This document shows positions 8,668-17,656 of a DNA stretch of 64,000 bases, in pieces. Location: positions 186,001 through 250,000 of the forward strand of contig NZ_JAETXX010000004.1 of NCBI RefSeq assembly GCF_021764745.1. The letters run 5' to 3'. The DNA comes from Joostella atrarenae. GTDB taxonomy: Bacteria; Bacteroidota; Bacteroidia; Flavobacteriales; Flavobacteriaceae. A program made the position numbers and the translations under genes. Position 1 is the stretch's first letter. Each line of letters opens with the position of its first letter. The notes under the pieces were generated by a model. It did no database searches and was not told where the DNA came from. It saw nothing but the letters and a program-made list of their open reading frames with translations.

Positions 8668-9714
8668 TTAATAATATCTCTGATATTCTCCAGAAGTAAC
8701 ATTTCTAAGCCATTCTTTATTATCTAAATACCAATCGATCGTTTTTACCAACCCTTCTTCAAAAGTAACTGATGGCTCCCAACCTAACTGCTTATTTATC
8801 TTGCTAGCATCGATAGCATAGCGTAAATCATGACCTGGGCGATCTTTTACATATGTTATCAATGCTTCAGACTCCCCTTTCACCCTTCCTAATTTCTCAT
8901 CCATCAATTTACAGAGGATTTTCACTAAGTCTATATTTTTCCACTCATTGAAACCGCCTATATTATATGTTTCGTGATTTTTACCTTTATGAAACACTAA
9001 ATCAATAGCAATTGCATGGTCTAAAACATACAACCAGTCGCGTGTGTAATTTCCATCACCATATACTGGCAATGCTTGTTTCTGAATGATATTATTTATA
9101 AAAAGTGGAATTAACTTCTCAGGAAAATGATTTGGTCCATAATTATTTGAGCAGTTACTAATAACATATGGTAATCCATAAGTTTCTCCATAAGCTCTAA
9201 CAAAATGGTCTGAACTTGCTTTAGATGCAGAGTAAGGTGAATTTGGATCGTAGGATGTTTCTTCTGTAAACAAACCTGTTTCCCCTAAAGATCCATATAC
9301 TTCATCAGTACTAACATGATAAAAACGCTTTCCATCATAGTCTTCTCTCCATAAATCTTTTGCTGCATTTAAAAGATTCATTGTCCCAATAACATTTGTT
9401 TTAACAAAGGCTAAGGGATCTGTAATCGATCTATCCACATGGCTTTCTGCTGCTAAATGGATAACTCCATCAAACTTATATTGCTGAAATAAATCGTTAA
9501 TAAAATTAGCTTCAGTAATATCTCCTTTTACAAAAGTATAATTAGAAGCACCTTCCAAATCTTTTAGATTCTCCAAATTCCCAGCATAGGTTAACGCATC
9601 AAGATTTACAATTTGTGTGTTGGGGTATTTATTTACAAACAAGCGCACTACATGAGAACCGATAAATCCAGCACCTCCTGTTATTAAAATTGTATTACCA
9701 CTTTTCCCTATCAT
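8668..9714 (-). CDS. rmlB: dTDP-glucose 4,6-dehydratase
   Basis: An extended SDR enzyme converting dTDP-glucose to dTDP-4-keto-6-deoxyglucose. The NAD loop GGAGFIG is at residues 13-19, the catalytic T-D-E triad at 136-138 (VSTDEVYG) and YxxxK at Y161/K165 (SPYSASKASSDHF). HLAAESHVDRS and NNYGPNHFPEKLIP are family signatures. At 348 residues it is complete. It starts 12 bases after the second UDP-sugar dehydrogenase gene, so the two are co-transcribed. Confidence 0.97.
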   Translation of the reverse strand: MIGKSGNTILITGGAGFIGSHVVRLFVNKYPNTQIVNLDALTYAGNLENLKDLEGASNYTFVKGDITEANFINDLFQQYKFDGVIHLAAESHVDRSITDPLAFVKTNVIGTMNLLNAAKDLWREDYDGKRFYHVSTDEVYGSLGETGLFTEETSYDPNSPYSASKASSDHFVRAYGETYGLPYVISNCSNNYGPNHFPEKLIPLFINNIIQKQALPVYGDGNYTRDWLYVLDHAIAIDLVFHKGKNHETYNIGGFNEWKNIDLVKILCKLMDEKLGRVKGESEALITYVKDRPGHDLRYAIDASKINKQLGWEPSVTFEEGLVKTIDWYLDNKEWLRNVTSGEYQRYY

Positions 9715-9726
9715 ACTTCAAATCTA

Positions 9727-10992
9727 CTACAATCTTTCTGTTACCAATTCTTTAGGTAAAAAACTTTTTACATCATAAATAACTGTTCGGGGGCTAGATT
9801 TTAATTTTTCAAAATCTAATTCTAAAAACTGATTATGACCAACAGCTAAAACAATAGTTTCGTAACGTTCTGTAATTTCATCTATTAAGTCTACACCATA
9901 ATACTTTTTCACTTCCTCTTTGTCTGCAAAAGGATCATAGGTATCTACATTCAATCCAAAACCTTCTAATTCTTCAATAACATCTATAACTCTTGAGTTT
10001 CGAACATCAGGACAATTTTCTTTAAAGGTTATTCCTAACACCAATGCTTTTGCATTTTTTACAGGGAGCTGAGTTTTCACCATCAATTTAACGATTTTAT
10101 TAGCTATAAAAATCCCCATATCGTTATTAATGCGTCGTCCTGATAATATTACCTGCGGATGATATCCTAATCGTTCTGCTTTGTGCGTTAGGTAATATGG
10201 ATCTACACCAATACAATGCCCCCCTACTAACCCTGGGCGGAAAGGTAAAAAGTTCCATTTTGTACCTGCTGCCTCTAATACTTCTACAGTGTCAACTCCT
10301 ATTCTATCAAAAATTAGCGCTAATTCATTTACCAATGAAATATTAATATCACGCTGTGTATTTTCAATAATTTTAGAAGCTTCTGCTACTTTAATACTTG
10401 ATGCCTTATGCGTTCCTGCAGTAATTATAGCGTTATATAATTTATCTACTTCCTCTGCAATCTCTGGAGTACTTCCGGAAGTTACTTTCATGATATTTGG
10501 CAGTCTACGCTCTTTATCTCCTGGATTAATACGTTCTGGAGAGTACCCGCAGAAAAAATCCTGATTAAAAACTAGTCCACTTGACGCCTCCAAAACAGGC
10601 ACACAGTCTTCTTCTGTACATCCTGGGTATGTAGTCGATTCATAGATTACAATATCTCCTTTCTTAAGATATTTCCCCACCATTGTACTTGCAGAAATTA
10701 AAGGCGTTAAATCAGGCTGTTTAAAGTCGTTTACAGGCGTAGGAACTGTTACTATATATACGTTACAATCTTCTAAATCACTTTCATCGGAACTATACGT
10801 AATCCCCTGGACACTTTGCAAATCTTCATCTGCAACTTCATCAGTAACATCCTTTCCTTCTTTTAATCCTGATACTCGTTTTGTATTTATATCAAAACCT
10901 ATTACTGAAAACTCTTTTCTAGCAAATTCTACTGCTAAAGGAAGCCCCACATAACCAAGGCCTATTACTGCAATTTTATATTTATCTTTCAT
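9727..10992 (-). CDS. UDP-N-acetyl-hexosamine 6-dehydrogenase, paralogue 2
   Basis: A 421-residue nucleotide-sugar dehydrogenase very similar along its whole length to the one at 1998-3269. It has GLGYVG at 11-16, TYPGCTEEDCVPVLEA, and the catalytic Cys at about 260 in GLVGGHCIGVDPYY. Family membership (WbpA/TviB/WecC type) is firm, while the exact UDP-sugar (GlcNAc, GalNAc or ManNAc) is not readable. It is the first gene of the transcript that continues into rmlB. Duplication of this step suggests two uronic acids, or a duplicated cluster end. Confidence 0.88.
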   Translation of the reverse strand: MKDKYKIAVIGLGYVGLPLAVEFARKEFSVIGFDINTKRVSGLKEGKDVTDEVADEDLQSVQGITYSSDESDLEDCNVYIVTVPTPVNDFKQPDLTPLISASTMVGKYLKKGDIVIYESTTYPGCTEEDCVPVLEASSGLVFNQDFFCGYSPERINPGDKERRLPNIMKVTSGSTPEIAEEVDKLYNAIITAGTHKASSIKVAEASKIIENTQRDINISLVNELALIFDRIGVDTVEVLEAAGTKWNFLPFRPGLVGGHCIGVDPYYLTHKAERLGYHPQVILSGRRINNDMGIFIANKIVKLMVKTQLPVKNAKALVLGITFKENCPDVRNSRVIDVIEELEGFGLNVDTYDPFADKEEVKKYYGVDLIDEITERYETIVLAVGHNQFLELDFEKLKSSPRTVIYDVKSFLPKELVTERL

Positions 10993-11058
10993 CTATTTAT
11001 TTTTGTAGGTTTATTGATGTTAAGAAACCCTTTTACTAACATTTTATACAAATAATCG

Positions 11059-11066
11059 CAAAATTA
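11059..11066 (-). promoter_or_regulatory. Possible -7 element before the sugar locus
   Basis: Read on the minus strand this is TAATTTTG, matching the Bacteroidota -7 consensus TAnnTTTG, about 67 bases before the ATG at 10992. No TTG lies at the right distance for a -33 element, so the call is weak. Confidence 0.35.
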
Positions 11067-11184
11067 TTTCTCTAATCAATTCTAATTATTCGTAAAAATA
11101 GAACTTCTTATTCATAATATTCAATAACAGAAATAGGAATAAAGTTAAAAAAACTATAAGGTTTCCATTATTTATAAAAACAAA

Positions 11185-11226
11185 TAGGCAGGAAAGTGAC
11201 TAGCATAACGCTCACTTTCCTGCCTA
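11185..11226 (-). terminator. Rho-independent terminator after cysN
   Basis: A perfect 15-bp stem (TAGGCAGGAAAGTGA with its complement) and a 12-base loop. On the minus strand it is followed by TTTGTTTTT. It closes the cys operon before the sugar-locus promoter region. Confidence 0.93.
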
Positions 11227-11251
11227 CTTTATGTATTTTAAACTCTAAGAG

Positions 11252-12508
11252 CTATACAATCATTCCTGCAGCTACCGTTTGATTGGTTGCTGGATCTATT
11301 AAAATTAAGCTTCCTGTCATTCTATTCTCACGGTAAGAATCGTACATTAAAGGTTTTGTAGTTCTTATTTTTACTTTGCTAATATCATTCATATGAAGCT
11401 CCTTATCATCATTTTTTCTAGCTAACGTATTGATGTCAATTTTATAAATCACCTCTTTGATCATTGCCATCTGCTCATTCGATGTGTGACGAACTACATA
11501 TTTTGTTCTCGGTTTTGCCGATTCATTATTCAACCAACATAACATCACCTCTAAATCTTGAGAAGACTCTGGTTTGTTTTTGGTGCGAACAATCATATCC
11601 CCTCTGCTGATATCAATATCATCTTCTAAAGTAATAGAAACCGACATTGGTGCATATGCTTCGTTTAATTCTTTTTCAAAGGTATCTATAGATTTAATTT
11701 TAGATGTAAATCCTGAAGGCATTACCGTAACCTCATCTCCTTTTCTAAAGATTCCGCTAGAAATTCTCCCTGCATAACCTCTATAATCACGATGTTCCTC
11801 ACTCTGTGGTCTCAATACCGTTTGCACAGGAAAACGCCCATCCACCTTATTAATATCACTACTAATATGCATTGTTTCTAATGTATCTAGTAAAGGAGAT
11901 CCTTGATACCAGTCCATGTTTTTAGAACGATTAACAACATTATCGCCCAACAAAGCACTGATAGGAATAAAGCGTACGTCTTTCACTAGTAATTTAGATG
12001 AAAATTCTTCAAACTGAGCAATAATATCATTATAAACATCTTCTTTAAAATCTACCAAATCCATCTTATTGATACAAACTATAAGATGTGGAATTTGTAG
12101 TAATGACGCAATAAATGCATGACGTTTAGTTTGCTCAATAACTCCATGACGCGCATCTACCAGTATTATTGCTGCATTTGCTGTAGACGCTCCCGTAATC
12201 ATATTTCGTGTGTACTGAATATGCCCAGGTGTATCTGCAATAATAAACTTACGCTTTGGAGTGGTAAAGTATCTGTATGCCACATCGATGGTAATTCCTT
12301 GCTCTCTTTCATCGCGAAGGCCATCCGTAAACAAAGCTAAATCTACCCCTGCATGTCCTTTTTTCTTACTAGTGGTTTCTATAGCCTCCAACTGATCTTC
12401 GAATATAGATTTTGAATCGAATAATAATCTTCCGATCAAAGTACTCTTTCCATCATCTACACTCCCAGCAGTTGTAAATCTTAATAATTGATTGTTATCT
12501 ATTTGCAT
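11252..12508 (-). CDS. cysN: Sulfate adenylyltransferase subunit 1 (GTPase)
   Basis: This is the regulatory GTPase of heterodimeric ATP sulfurylase; it couples GTP hydrolysis to APS formation by CysD. The P-loop is GSVDDGKS (15-22), DTPGH is at 93-97 and NKMD at 148-151. The EF-Tu-like beta-barrel domains fill the C-terminal half. At 418 residues it is the stand-alone CysN form with no fused CysC kinase, matching a separate cysC upstream. It is separated from cysD by an inserted four-helix-bundle gene. Confidence 0.96.
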   Translation of the reverse strand: MQIDNNQLLRFTTAGSVDDGKSTLIGRLLFDSKSIFEDQLEAIETTSKKKGHAGVDLALFTDGLRDEREQGITIDVAYRYFTTPKRKFIIADTPGHIQYTRNMITGASTANAAIILVDARHGVIEQTKRHAFIASLLQIPHLIVCINKMDLVDFKEDVYNDIIAQFEEFSSKLLVKDVRFIPISALLGDNVVNRSKNMDWYQGSPLLDTLETMHISSDINKVDGRFPVQTVLRPQSEEHRDYRGYAGRISSGIFRKGDEVTVMPSGFTSKIKSIDTFEKELNEAYAPMSVSITLEDDIDISRGDMIVRTKNKPESSQDLEVMLCWLNNESAKPRTKYVVRHTSNEQMAMIKEVIYKIDINTLARKNDDKELHMNDISKVKIRTTKPLMYDSYRENRMTGSLILIDPATNQTVAAGMIV

Positions 12509-12540
12509 TATTTCAGGCTTTAGGCAATAAGCTCTAGGTG

Positions 12541-12894
12541 TTAAGCTATTAGCTTCTTGCTTAAATTATATAATTTACTTTTTATTTCATTAATTTTTAA
12601 AGTCAGCATATCAAAAATATCTTTAGAAATATACTTTAAATCCTTAGAAAGGAGAATAAAATACTCCAACTCATGCGCTGACCCTAAACAGATTTGAATA
12701 AATCTATTAAAATCTTTATCAGATCCTCGACCACAACCCTCACTAAAGTTTGATGGTATCGAATAAGCTGCTCGTTGCATTTGAGATATCAATTGAAATC
12801 TTTCCTCCGTTGGAAACCCTTTAGTCACCTTATATATTTCTAAGGTAAATTCATGACTAACATTCCAAACATTATACTTTTTAAAATCTCTCAT
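12541..12894 (-). CDS. Four-helix-bundle protein (23S rRNA IVP / S23 family)
   Basis: A 117-residue protein of the four-helix-bundle family first described from 23S rRNA intervening sequences. Signatures are FPTEERFQLISQMQRAAYSIPSNFSEGCGR and ELEYFILLSKDL. The function is unknown. It lies between cysD and cysN, a pair that is normally contiguous, and is flanked by a 9-bp inverted repeat (TAAGCTCTA at 12528-12536, TAGAGCTTA at 12932-12940). These facts suggest it arrived as an insertion. It keeps the operon orientation and so probably does not block cysN transcription. Confidence 0.87.
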   Translation of the reverse strand: MRDFKKYNVWNVSHEFTLEIYKVTKGFPTEERFQLISQMQRAAYSIPSNFSEGCGRGSDKDFNRFIQICLGSAHELEYFILLSKDLKYISKDIFDMLTLKINEIKSKLYNLSKKLIA

Positions 12895-12948
12895 ACATAA
12901 TTACAAGCCTAATGCAAATTAGCATATTGCATAGAGCTTAAGACCCAA

Positions 12949-13854
12949 CTAAAAATACCCTTGTCGCTTTCTGTCTTCCATGGCGGATTCTGAACGCTTA
13001 TCATCAGAGCGATTTCCTCTTTCTGTTTGTCGCATTGCAGAAACTTCTTGCGCTACTTTCTCTACTGTATCAGCATCGCTTTCTATTCCTCCAGTAATGG
13101 TAATATCTCCTAATGTTCTAAAGCGGATTTTCTTAGTCACCACTTCTTCATTATCATCTAATTGCAAGAATTCAGAATGTGGAATCCATGAATTACTTCG
13201 CCAAACTACTTTTCTTTCGTGAGCAAAATAAAGAGAAGGAATTTCTATATTCTCTCTGCTGATATAATTCCAAATATCCATTTCCGTCCAGTTACTTATT
13301 GGAAAGGCACGAAAATGCTCTCCTTCAAATTGCTTCCCATTAAAGAGATTCCACAATTCTGGTCGCTGATTTTTAGGATCCCATTGCCCAAAATCGTCTC
13401 TATGTGAAAAGAAACGTTCTTTAGCTCTCGCTTTTTCCTCATCTCTACGTCCACCACCAATGGCACAATCCACTTTATTCGCTTCTATAGCATCCAATAA
13501 TGTGGTAATCTGCAATGCATTTCTAGTTGCACTTTTTCCTTTCTCCTCAGCAACACGCCCTTCATCGATAGATTCTTGAACCGAACCTACAATTAATTGC
13601 ACACCAAGACTCGCTATCAAATCATCACGAAACTTAATCGTTTCAGGAAAATTATGCCCCGTATCTACATGCATCAATGCAAATGGAATCTTTGCTGGGT
13701 AAAATGCTTTTTTTGCTAAATGGGTTACCACTATAGAATCTTTTCCCCCTGAAAATAATATTACAGGGTTTTCAAACTGTGCCCAAACTTCACGCATTAC
13801 GTAAATGGCTTCCGATTCTAACTCGTCTAAATAATTTAAATAATACTTACTCAT
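12949..13854 (-). CDS. cysD: Sulfate adenylyltransferase subunit 2
   Basis: The catalytic subunit of ATP sulfurylase, a PP-loop adenylyltransferase that makes APS from ATP and sulfate. The PP-loop is SGGKDS (35-40), and ALMHVDTGHNFPET, GGGRRDEEKARAKER and FRTLGDITITG are CysD signatures. It is 301 residues and complete. It starts 2 bases after the cysC stop, indicating tight coupling, and pairs functionally with CysN downstream. Confidence 0.97.
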   Translation of the reverse strand: MSKYYLNYLDELESEAIYVMREVWAQFENPVILFSGGKDSIVVTHLAKKAFYPAKIPFALMHVDTGHNFPETIKFRDDLIASLGVQLIVGSVQESIDEGRVAEEKGKSATRNALQITTLLDAIEANKVDCAIGGGRRDEEKARAKERFFSHRDDFGQWDPKNQRPELWNLFNGKQFEGEHFRAFPISNWTEMDIWNYISRENIEIPSLYFAHERKVVWRSNSWIPHSEFLQLDDNEEVVTKKIRFRTLGDITITGGIESDADTVEKVAQEVSAMRQTERGNRSDDKRSESAMEDRKRQGYF

Positions 13855-13856
13855 TC

Positions 13857-14450
13857 TTATTTGAGTTCTAACTGATCCTTAATTTCTAAATATATCTTTG
13901 CAACAGCTTCTTCTGCGCTGTCGTTTTCTGTAATTTCAATATCGGCATTTTCTGGAGCTTCATAAGGAGCATTTACCCCTGTAAGATTTTTTATCTCTCC
14001 CTTTTCTGCCATTTTATACAATCCCTTTTGGTCTCTTTTTTTACAAATTTCAAGACTGGTATTCATATAAACTTCGACAAATATATTAGGTTTTATTGTC
14101 TTTTCTACATATTCTCTATCTTTTTTGTAGGGTGATACAAAGCTTGCTAAAACTACAACCCCAGATTGGAGTAATAAATTAGCTGTTTCTGCAACTCTAC
14201 GCACATTTTCAGAGCGCGCTTCTGCACTAAAGTCCAACCCTTTACAAAGTCTACCTCTAATATTATCTCCATCTAAAATAATAGTTCTAATTTTTTCAGA
14301 ATTTAATTTTTGTTCAAGCGCATCTGCCACCGTAGACTTTCCAGAACCCGATAATCCTGTAAACCAAATAAGCAAAGAGCGATGTCCATTTAATAAATTT
14401 CTATCCTCTTGAGTTATCTTAAAGTTATATGGAAAAATATGTTGCTCCAT
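13857..14450 (-). CDS. cysC: Adenylylsulfate kinase
   Basis: APS kinase phosphorylates APS to PAPS. The P-loop is GLSGSGKST (about 32-40), followed by ILDGDNIRGRLCKGLDFS, which binds APS, and the lid region FVSPYKKDREYVE. About 197 residues from the ATG at 14450; an in-frame TTG directly upstream is an unlikely start. The gene lies 3 bases after the DUF2061 stop. Making PAPS in an operon without a visible PAPS reductase points to either sulfation or a reductase encoded elsewhere. Confidence 0.96.
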   Translation of the reverse strand: MEQHIFPYNFKITQEDRNLLNGHRSLLIWFTGLSGSGKSTVADALEQKLNSEKIRTIILDGDNIRGRLCKGLDFSAEARSENVRRVAETANLLLQSGVVVLASFVSPYKKDREYVEKTIKPNIFVEVYMNTSLEICKKRDQKGLYKMAEKGEIKNLTGVNAPYEAPENADIEITENDSAEEAVAKIYLEIKDQLELK

Positions 14451-14453
14451 CAA

Positions 14454-14867
14454 TTAAATCTTATTCTTTCTTTTATTTAAACCGAAGTTTATTTTATACC
14501 AAGTTCGCTCATGGAAGTAATATAAAATCATCTTCGTAATAACCTCGGCTCCTCCAATTTTTAATCCCGTAAAAGGATCGCCAGAAATAACCCAAGCTAA
14601 TATCATTGTATCTAGAGTTCCCAACAAACGCCAAGTAATAGTTTTAAATAAATGCCTCCTTTTACTATCTGGGACATTGGCTTTAAACCATATCCGTTCA
14701 TGAAAATAGTAAAGCACCATTTTTGTGACCACCTCAGCTAATCCAATTTTCAATCCCGTAAAGGGATCTCCAGAAATAATCCACGATAATATTATCGTAT
14801 CTATTGTTCCTACAATACGCCAAGTTATCGCCTTAGCAATATGTCTTTTTCTTGATTTATCTTGCAT
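14454..14867 (-). CDS. Tandem DUF2061 membrane protein
   Basis: A 137-residue protein made of two DUF2061 units, roughly 8-66 and 68-130, each carrying AITWRIVGTIDTIILSW-type sequence and ISGDPFTGLKIGxAEVxTKM, then YYFHERxW. Each unit has a hydrophobic helix pair. DUF2061 has no assigned reaction but is repeatedly found in sulfate-activation operons. Here it is packed without gap between cysQ and cysC, so a role in sulfate or PAP handling at the membrane is plausible but unproven. Confidence 0.85.
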   Translation of the reverse strand: MQDKSRKRHIAKAITWRIVGTIDTIILSWIISGDPFTGLKIGLAEVVTKMVLYYFHERIWFKANVPDSKRRHLFKTITWRLLGTLDTMILAWVISGDPFTGLKIGGAEVITKMILYYFHERTWYKINFGLNKRKNKI

Positions 14868-15665
14868 TTAATTTACAATAAAAGAAGGATTTACCAACTC
14901 TTTTTTATTATACAATAATCGTTTTTTTGAAACAGCATCTACTACTTTTAGTCCTAAAGCACTACAAATAGCATCGCCAGCACATGTATCCCACTCCATA
15001 GTTGGTGAAAATCTAGGATAGATAGACGCCTTCCCATCCGCCAAATAACAAAATTTTATTGAACTTCCGATAGACACAAAAGATACTTCCTTGCCTGATT
15101 CTTTGATTTTGTTGATGTATTTTTCCGTTTCTGAAGATAAATGAGACCTACTCCCCATCACTTTCACTACTGAAGTATTTCTCTCTTTTCCTGACAATGG
15201 AGTAGCCTTATCAAGGAAATCAATTGAAAAATTGAATGTATTTATTTTATAGGCTTTTCCTTCTGAAACAATTCCAAAATACAAATCTCCAGAAACAGGC
15301 ACATAGATAACACCCATTATAGGCAATCCATTTTCTACTAGCGCAATATTCACCGTGAACTCTCCATTTCTCTTAATAAATTCCTTCGTTCCATCAAGAG
15401 GATCTACAATCCAACAACGGCTCCATGATTTTCTTTCCTCAAATTCAGCTATATTATTCTCTTCGCTGATTATTGGAATCTCGGTAGGTTTAAGGTGTTT
15501 ATTAATAACTGCGTTTGCATTTTTATCTGCTAGAGTAATCGGAGACGCATCGTTTTTTTGCTGAATCCCAAAATCATCTTGATCATATATCTTAAGAATC
15601 TCAGCTCCAGCTTCAATTGACGCCCTAACAATAATATTTAAAAGTGATCTTATATCGTCCTTCAT
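14868..15665 (-). CDS. cysQ: 3'(2'),5'-bisphosphate nucleotidase
   Basis: CysQ removes the 3'-phosphate from PAP (and may act on PAPS), preventing PAP from inhibiting sulfotransferases and reductases. It belongs to the Li-sensitive, Mg-dependent inositol monophosphatase fold: E69 in PIISEEN, DPLDGT at 88-93 and the late Asp in TMEWDTCAGDAI are the metal ligands. It is 265 residues and complete. It is the first gene of the cys operon, and a good promoter precedes it. Confidence 0.94.
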   Translation of the reverse strand: MKDDIRSLLNIIVRASIEAGAEILKIYDQDDFGIQQKNDASPITLADKNANAVINKHLKPTEIPIISEENNIAEFEERKSWSRCWIVDPLDGTKEFIKRNGEFTVNIALVENGLPIMGVIYVPVSGDLYFGIVSEGKAYKINTFNFSIDFLDKATPLSGKERNTSVVKVMGSRSHLSSETEKYINKIKESGKEVSFVSIGSSIKFCYLADGKASIYPRFSPTMEWDTCAGDAICSALGLKVVDAVSKKRLLYNKKELVNPSFIVN

Positions 15666-15691
15666 TTAATCAATGTCTTTATACCATTCTT

Positions 15692-15721
15692 CAAAAATAC
15701 TATAATTGGTAGGCACAGCAA
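15692..15721 (-). promoter_or_regulatory. Bacteroidota-type promoter for the cys operon
   Basis: Read on the minus strand: TTG (15721-15719), 19 bases, then TATTTTTG (15699-15692), the TTG/TAnnTTTG consensus of Bacteroidota sigma factors. It lies 27 bases before the cysQ ATG. Confidence 0.65.
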
Positions 15722-15887
15722 GTTATTTTTTTCTATAAAGCAAAGTGTTTATGTTATATATGGGTGTTAGGTGTTGGCAAATTAAAATTTTAAATCTCTG
15801 CTGAAATAATCAACAAAGGAAACATCAAATAACTACATCATATAAACTGCTATGCACTAGATGCTAAAAACTGACTAGCTCACAAAC

Positions 15888-15921
15888 AAAAAATGACCAG
15901 AGAAAGCTCCAGTCATTTTTT
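15888..15921 (-). terminator. Terminator after dnaB
   Basis: An 11-bp stem (AATGACCAGAG with its partner, 9 pairs) and a 4-base loop. It is followed on the minus strand by a T-rich run, directly past the dnaB stop codon. Confidence 0.75.
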
Positions 15922-15945
15922 ATAATTCTATATTTATATTACCAT

Positions 15946-17487
15946 TTAGAACGGCATATCGTCTTCTTCAAAATCATCATTCATTGCACTTCCAAAAGCT
16001 TCTTTTGCACTTGGCAATTCTTTTGTTGTAAATGGATTTTCATCTCCTGAATTCATTTTTGATTGAAATTCAAAAGGAGAGTCGAAATCATCTAAATTAT
16101 CAAACTTACCAAGATTCCCGATAAATTTAAGTCGGATGTTCTCTAATCCACCATTACGGTGTTTTGCAATAATAAATTCTGCTTGCCCTTGTGTAGGACT
16201 TCTTTCATCATCATCCCACTCATCAATTTTATAATATTCAGGACGGTAGATGAAAGATACAATATCGGCATCCTGCTCAATCGCTCCAGATTCACGAAGA
16301 TCGGAAAGTAACGGTCGCTTACTCCCTCCACGAGTCTCCACAGCACGCGATAACTGAGATAACGCAATTACAGGAACACTAAGCTCCTTTGCCAATGCTT
16401 TTAAGTTTCTAGAAATTGTAGAAATCTCTTGCTCTCGATTTCCTCCTTTCTGACTCCCTCCAGCGGTCATTAACTGCAAGTAGTCAATTATTATCATCTT
16501 GATTCCATGCTGAGATGCTAAACGACGTGCTTTTGCTCTTAAATCGAAGATTGATAATGATGGCGTATCATCAATGAATAACGGCGCAGATTCTAACGAC
16601 TTAACCTTCACATTAAGCTGCTCCCACTCATGCTTTTCTAATTTACCAGTTCTTAACTTTTCTGAAGATAATCCTGTTTCAGAAGAAATTAAACGAGTAA
16701 TTAACTGTACAGAGGACATCTCCAATGAAAAGAATGCTACAGGAATATTTGAGTTAACAGCAATATTCCTCGCCATAGAAAGCGTTAATGCCGTTTTACC
16801 CATACCAGGTCTTGCCGCCACAATAATTAAATCACTTGGCTGCCAACCTGAAGTTAATTTATCAAGCTTATCGAATCCAGATGGGATTCCACTAAGCCCT
16901 TCTTTATTAGAAATCTCTTCAATCTTCTTTTTTGCCTGAATAACTAAACTCTGTGCAGATTCAGAAGATTTCTTAATATTTCCTTGTGTTACTTCGTATA
17001 ATTTAGCCTCAGCATTATCTAAAAGATTAAAAACATCAGTTCCTTCATCATAAGCATCTTCAATAATCTCACTTGATATTTTTATAAGGCTACGTTGGAT
17101 GTATTTCTGTAAGATAATACGCGCATGAAACTCAATATGCGCCGAAGAAGCCACTTTTTTTGTCAGCTGAATGAGGTAAAAATCCCCTCCAACAGCTTCA
17201 ATTCTTTTGTTTCGTTTTAATTGAGCGGAAACTGTTAATAAGTCAATCGGCTCGGAAGTTTCAAAGAGCTGAACTACAGCTTCATAAATATATTTATGAG
17301 CCTCTTTGTAAAAAGCATCTGGATGAAGTATATCGATAATTTCATCAACTCCCTTTTTATCAATCATCATAGCTCCCAATACAGCCTCCTCTAAATCAAT
17401 GGCTTGCGGAGGTATTTTCCCTTTCTCCAGCTGAATCACATTAGATTTATCAACTCTTACTCCCTGTCTTGGCTCTACTTTTTCCAT
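15946..17487 (-). CDS. dnaB: Replicative DNA helicase DnaB
   Basis: The hexameric helicase that unwinds DNA at the replication fork. The N-terminal domain that binds primase covers about 25-130. The RecA-like domain has Walker A ARPGMGKT (225-232), PVAFFSLEMSS, the Walker B segment IIIDYLQLM and the DnaB motif LRESGAIEQDADIV. The tail ends in acidic DFEEDDMPF. At 513 residues it is complete and has no intein. It has its own terminator and stands alone between the cys operon and accA. Confidence 0.97.
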   Translation of the reverse strand: MEKVEPRQGVRVDKSNVIQLEKGKIPPQAIDLEEAVLGAMMIDKKGVDEIIDILHPDAFYKEAHKYIYEAVVQLFETSEPIDLLTVSAQLKRNKRIEAVGGDFYLIQLTKKVASSAHIEFHARIILQKYIQRSLIKISSEIIEDAYDEGTDVFNLLDNAEAKLYEVTQGNIKKSSESAQSLVIQAKKKIEEISNKEGLSGIPSGFDKLDKLTSGWQPSDLIIVAARPGMGKTALTLSMARNIAVNSNIPVAFFSLEMSSVQLITRLISSETGLSSEKLRTGKLEKHEWEQLNVKVKSLESAPLFIDDTPSLSIFDLRAKARRLASQHGIKMIIIDYLQLMTAGGSQKGGNREQEISTISRNLKALAKELSVPVIALSQLSRAVETRGGSKRPLLSDLRESGAIEQDADIVSFIYRPEYYKIDEWDDDERSPTQGQAEFIIAKHRNGGLENIRLKFIGNLGKFDNLDDFDSPFEFQSKMNSGDENPFTTKELPSAKEAFGSAMNDDFEEDDMPF

Positions 17488-17607
17488 GAATGCGAATGTA
17501 TATAATTGTAATCTGAAAAGAGGTTAAATAGCATAGTAGGTTTTTAACTGACTATAAACAATTTAACTGTTGATAACTTTCATTTCTTGTTAATAAAGGT
17601 AAAAAAA

Positions 17608-17627
17608 ACCGAAGCGTAAACTTCGGT
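17608..17627 (-). terminator. Terminator after accA
   Basis: The stem ACCGAAG/CTTCGGT with a 6-base loop; on the minus strand it runs into eight T residues. It lies just past the accA stop. Confidence 0.85.
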
Positions 17628-17656
17628 ATTAACATTAAGGTAACAAATACAAGGGT

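Noticed and set aside
16143-16367. A small protein in another frame inside dnaB
   Set aside because: It overlaps the conserved helicase core on the same strand and shows no signal of its own.
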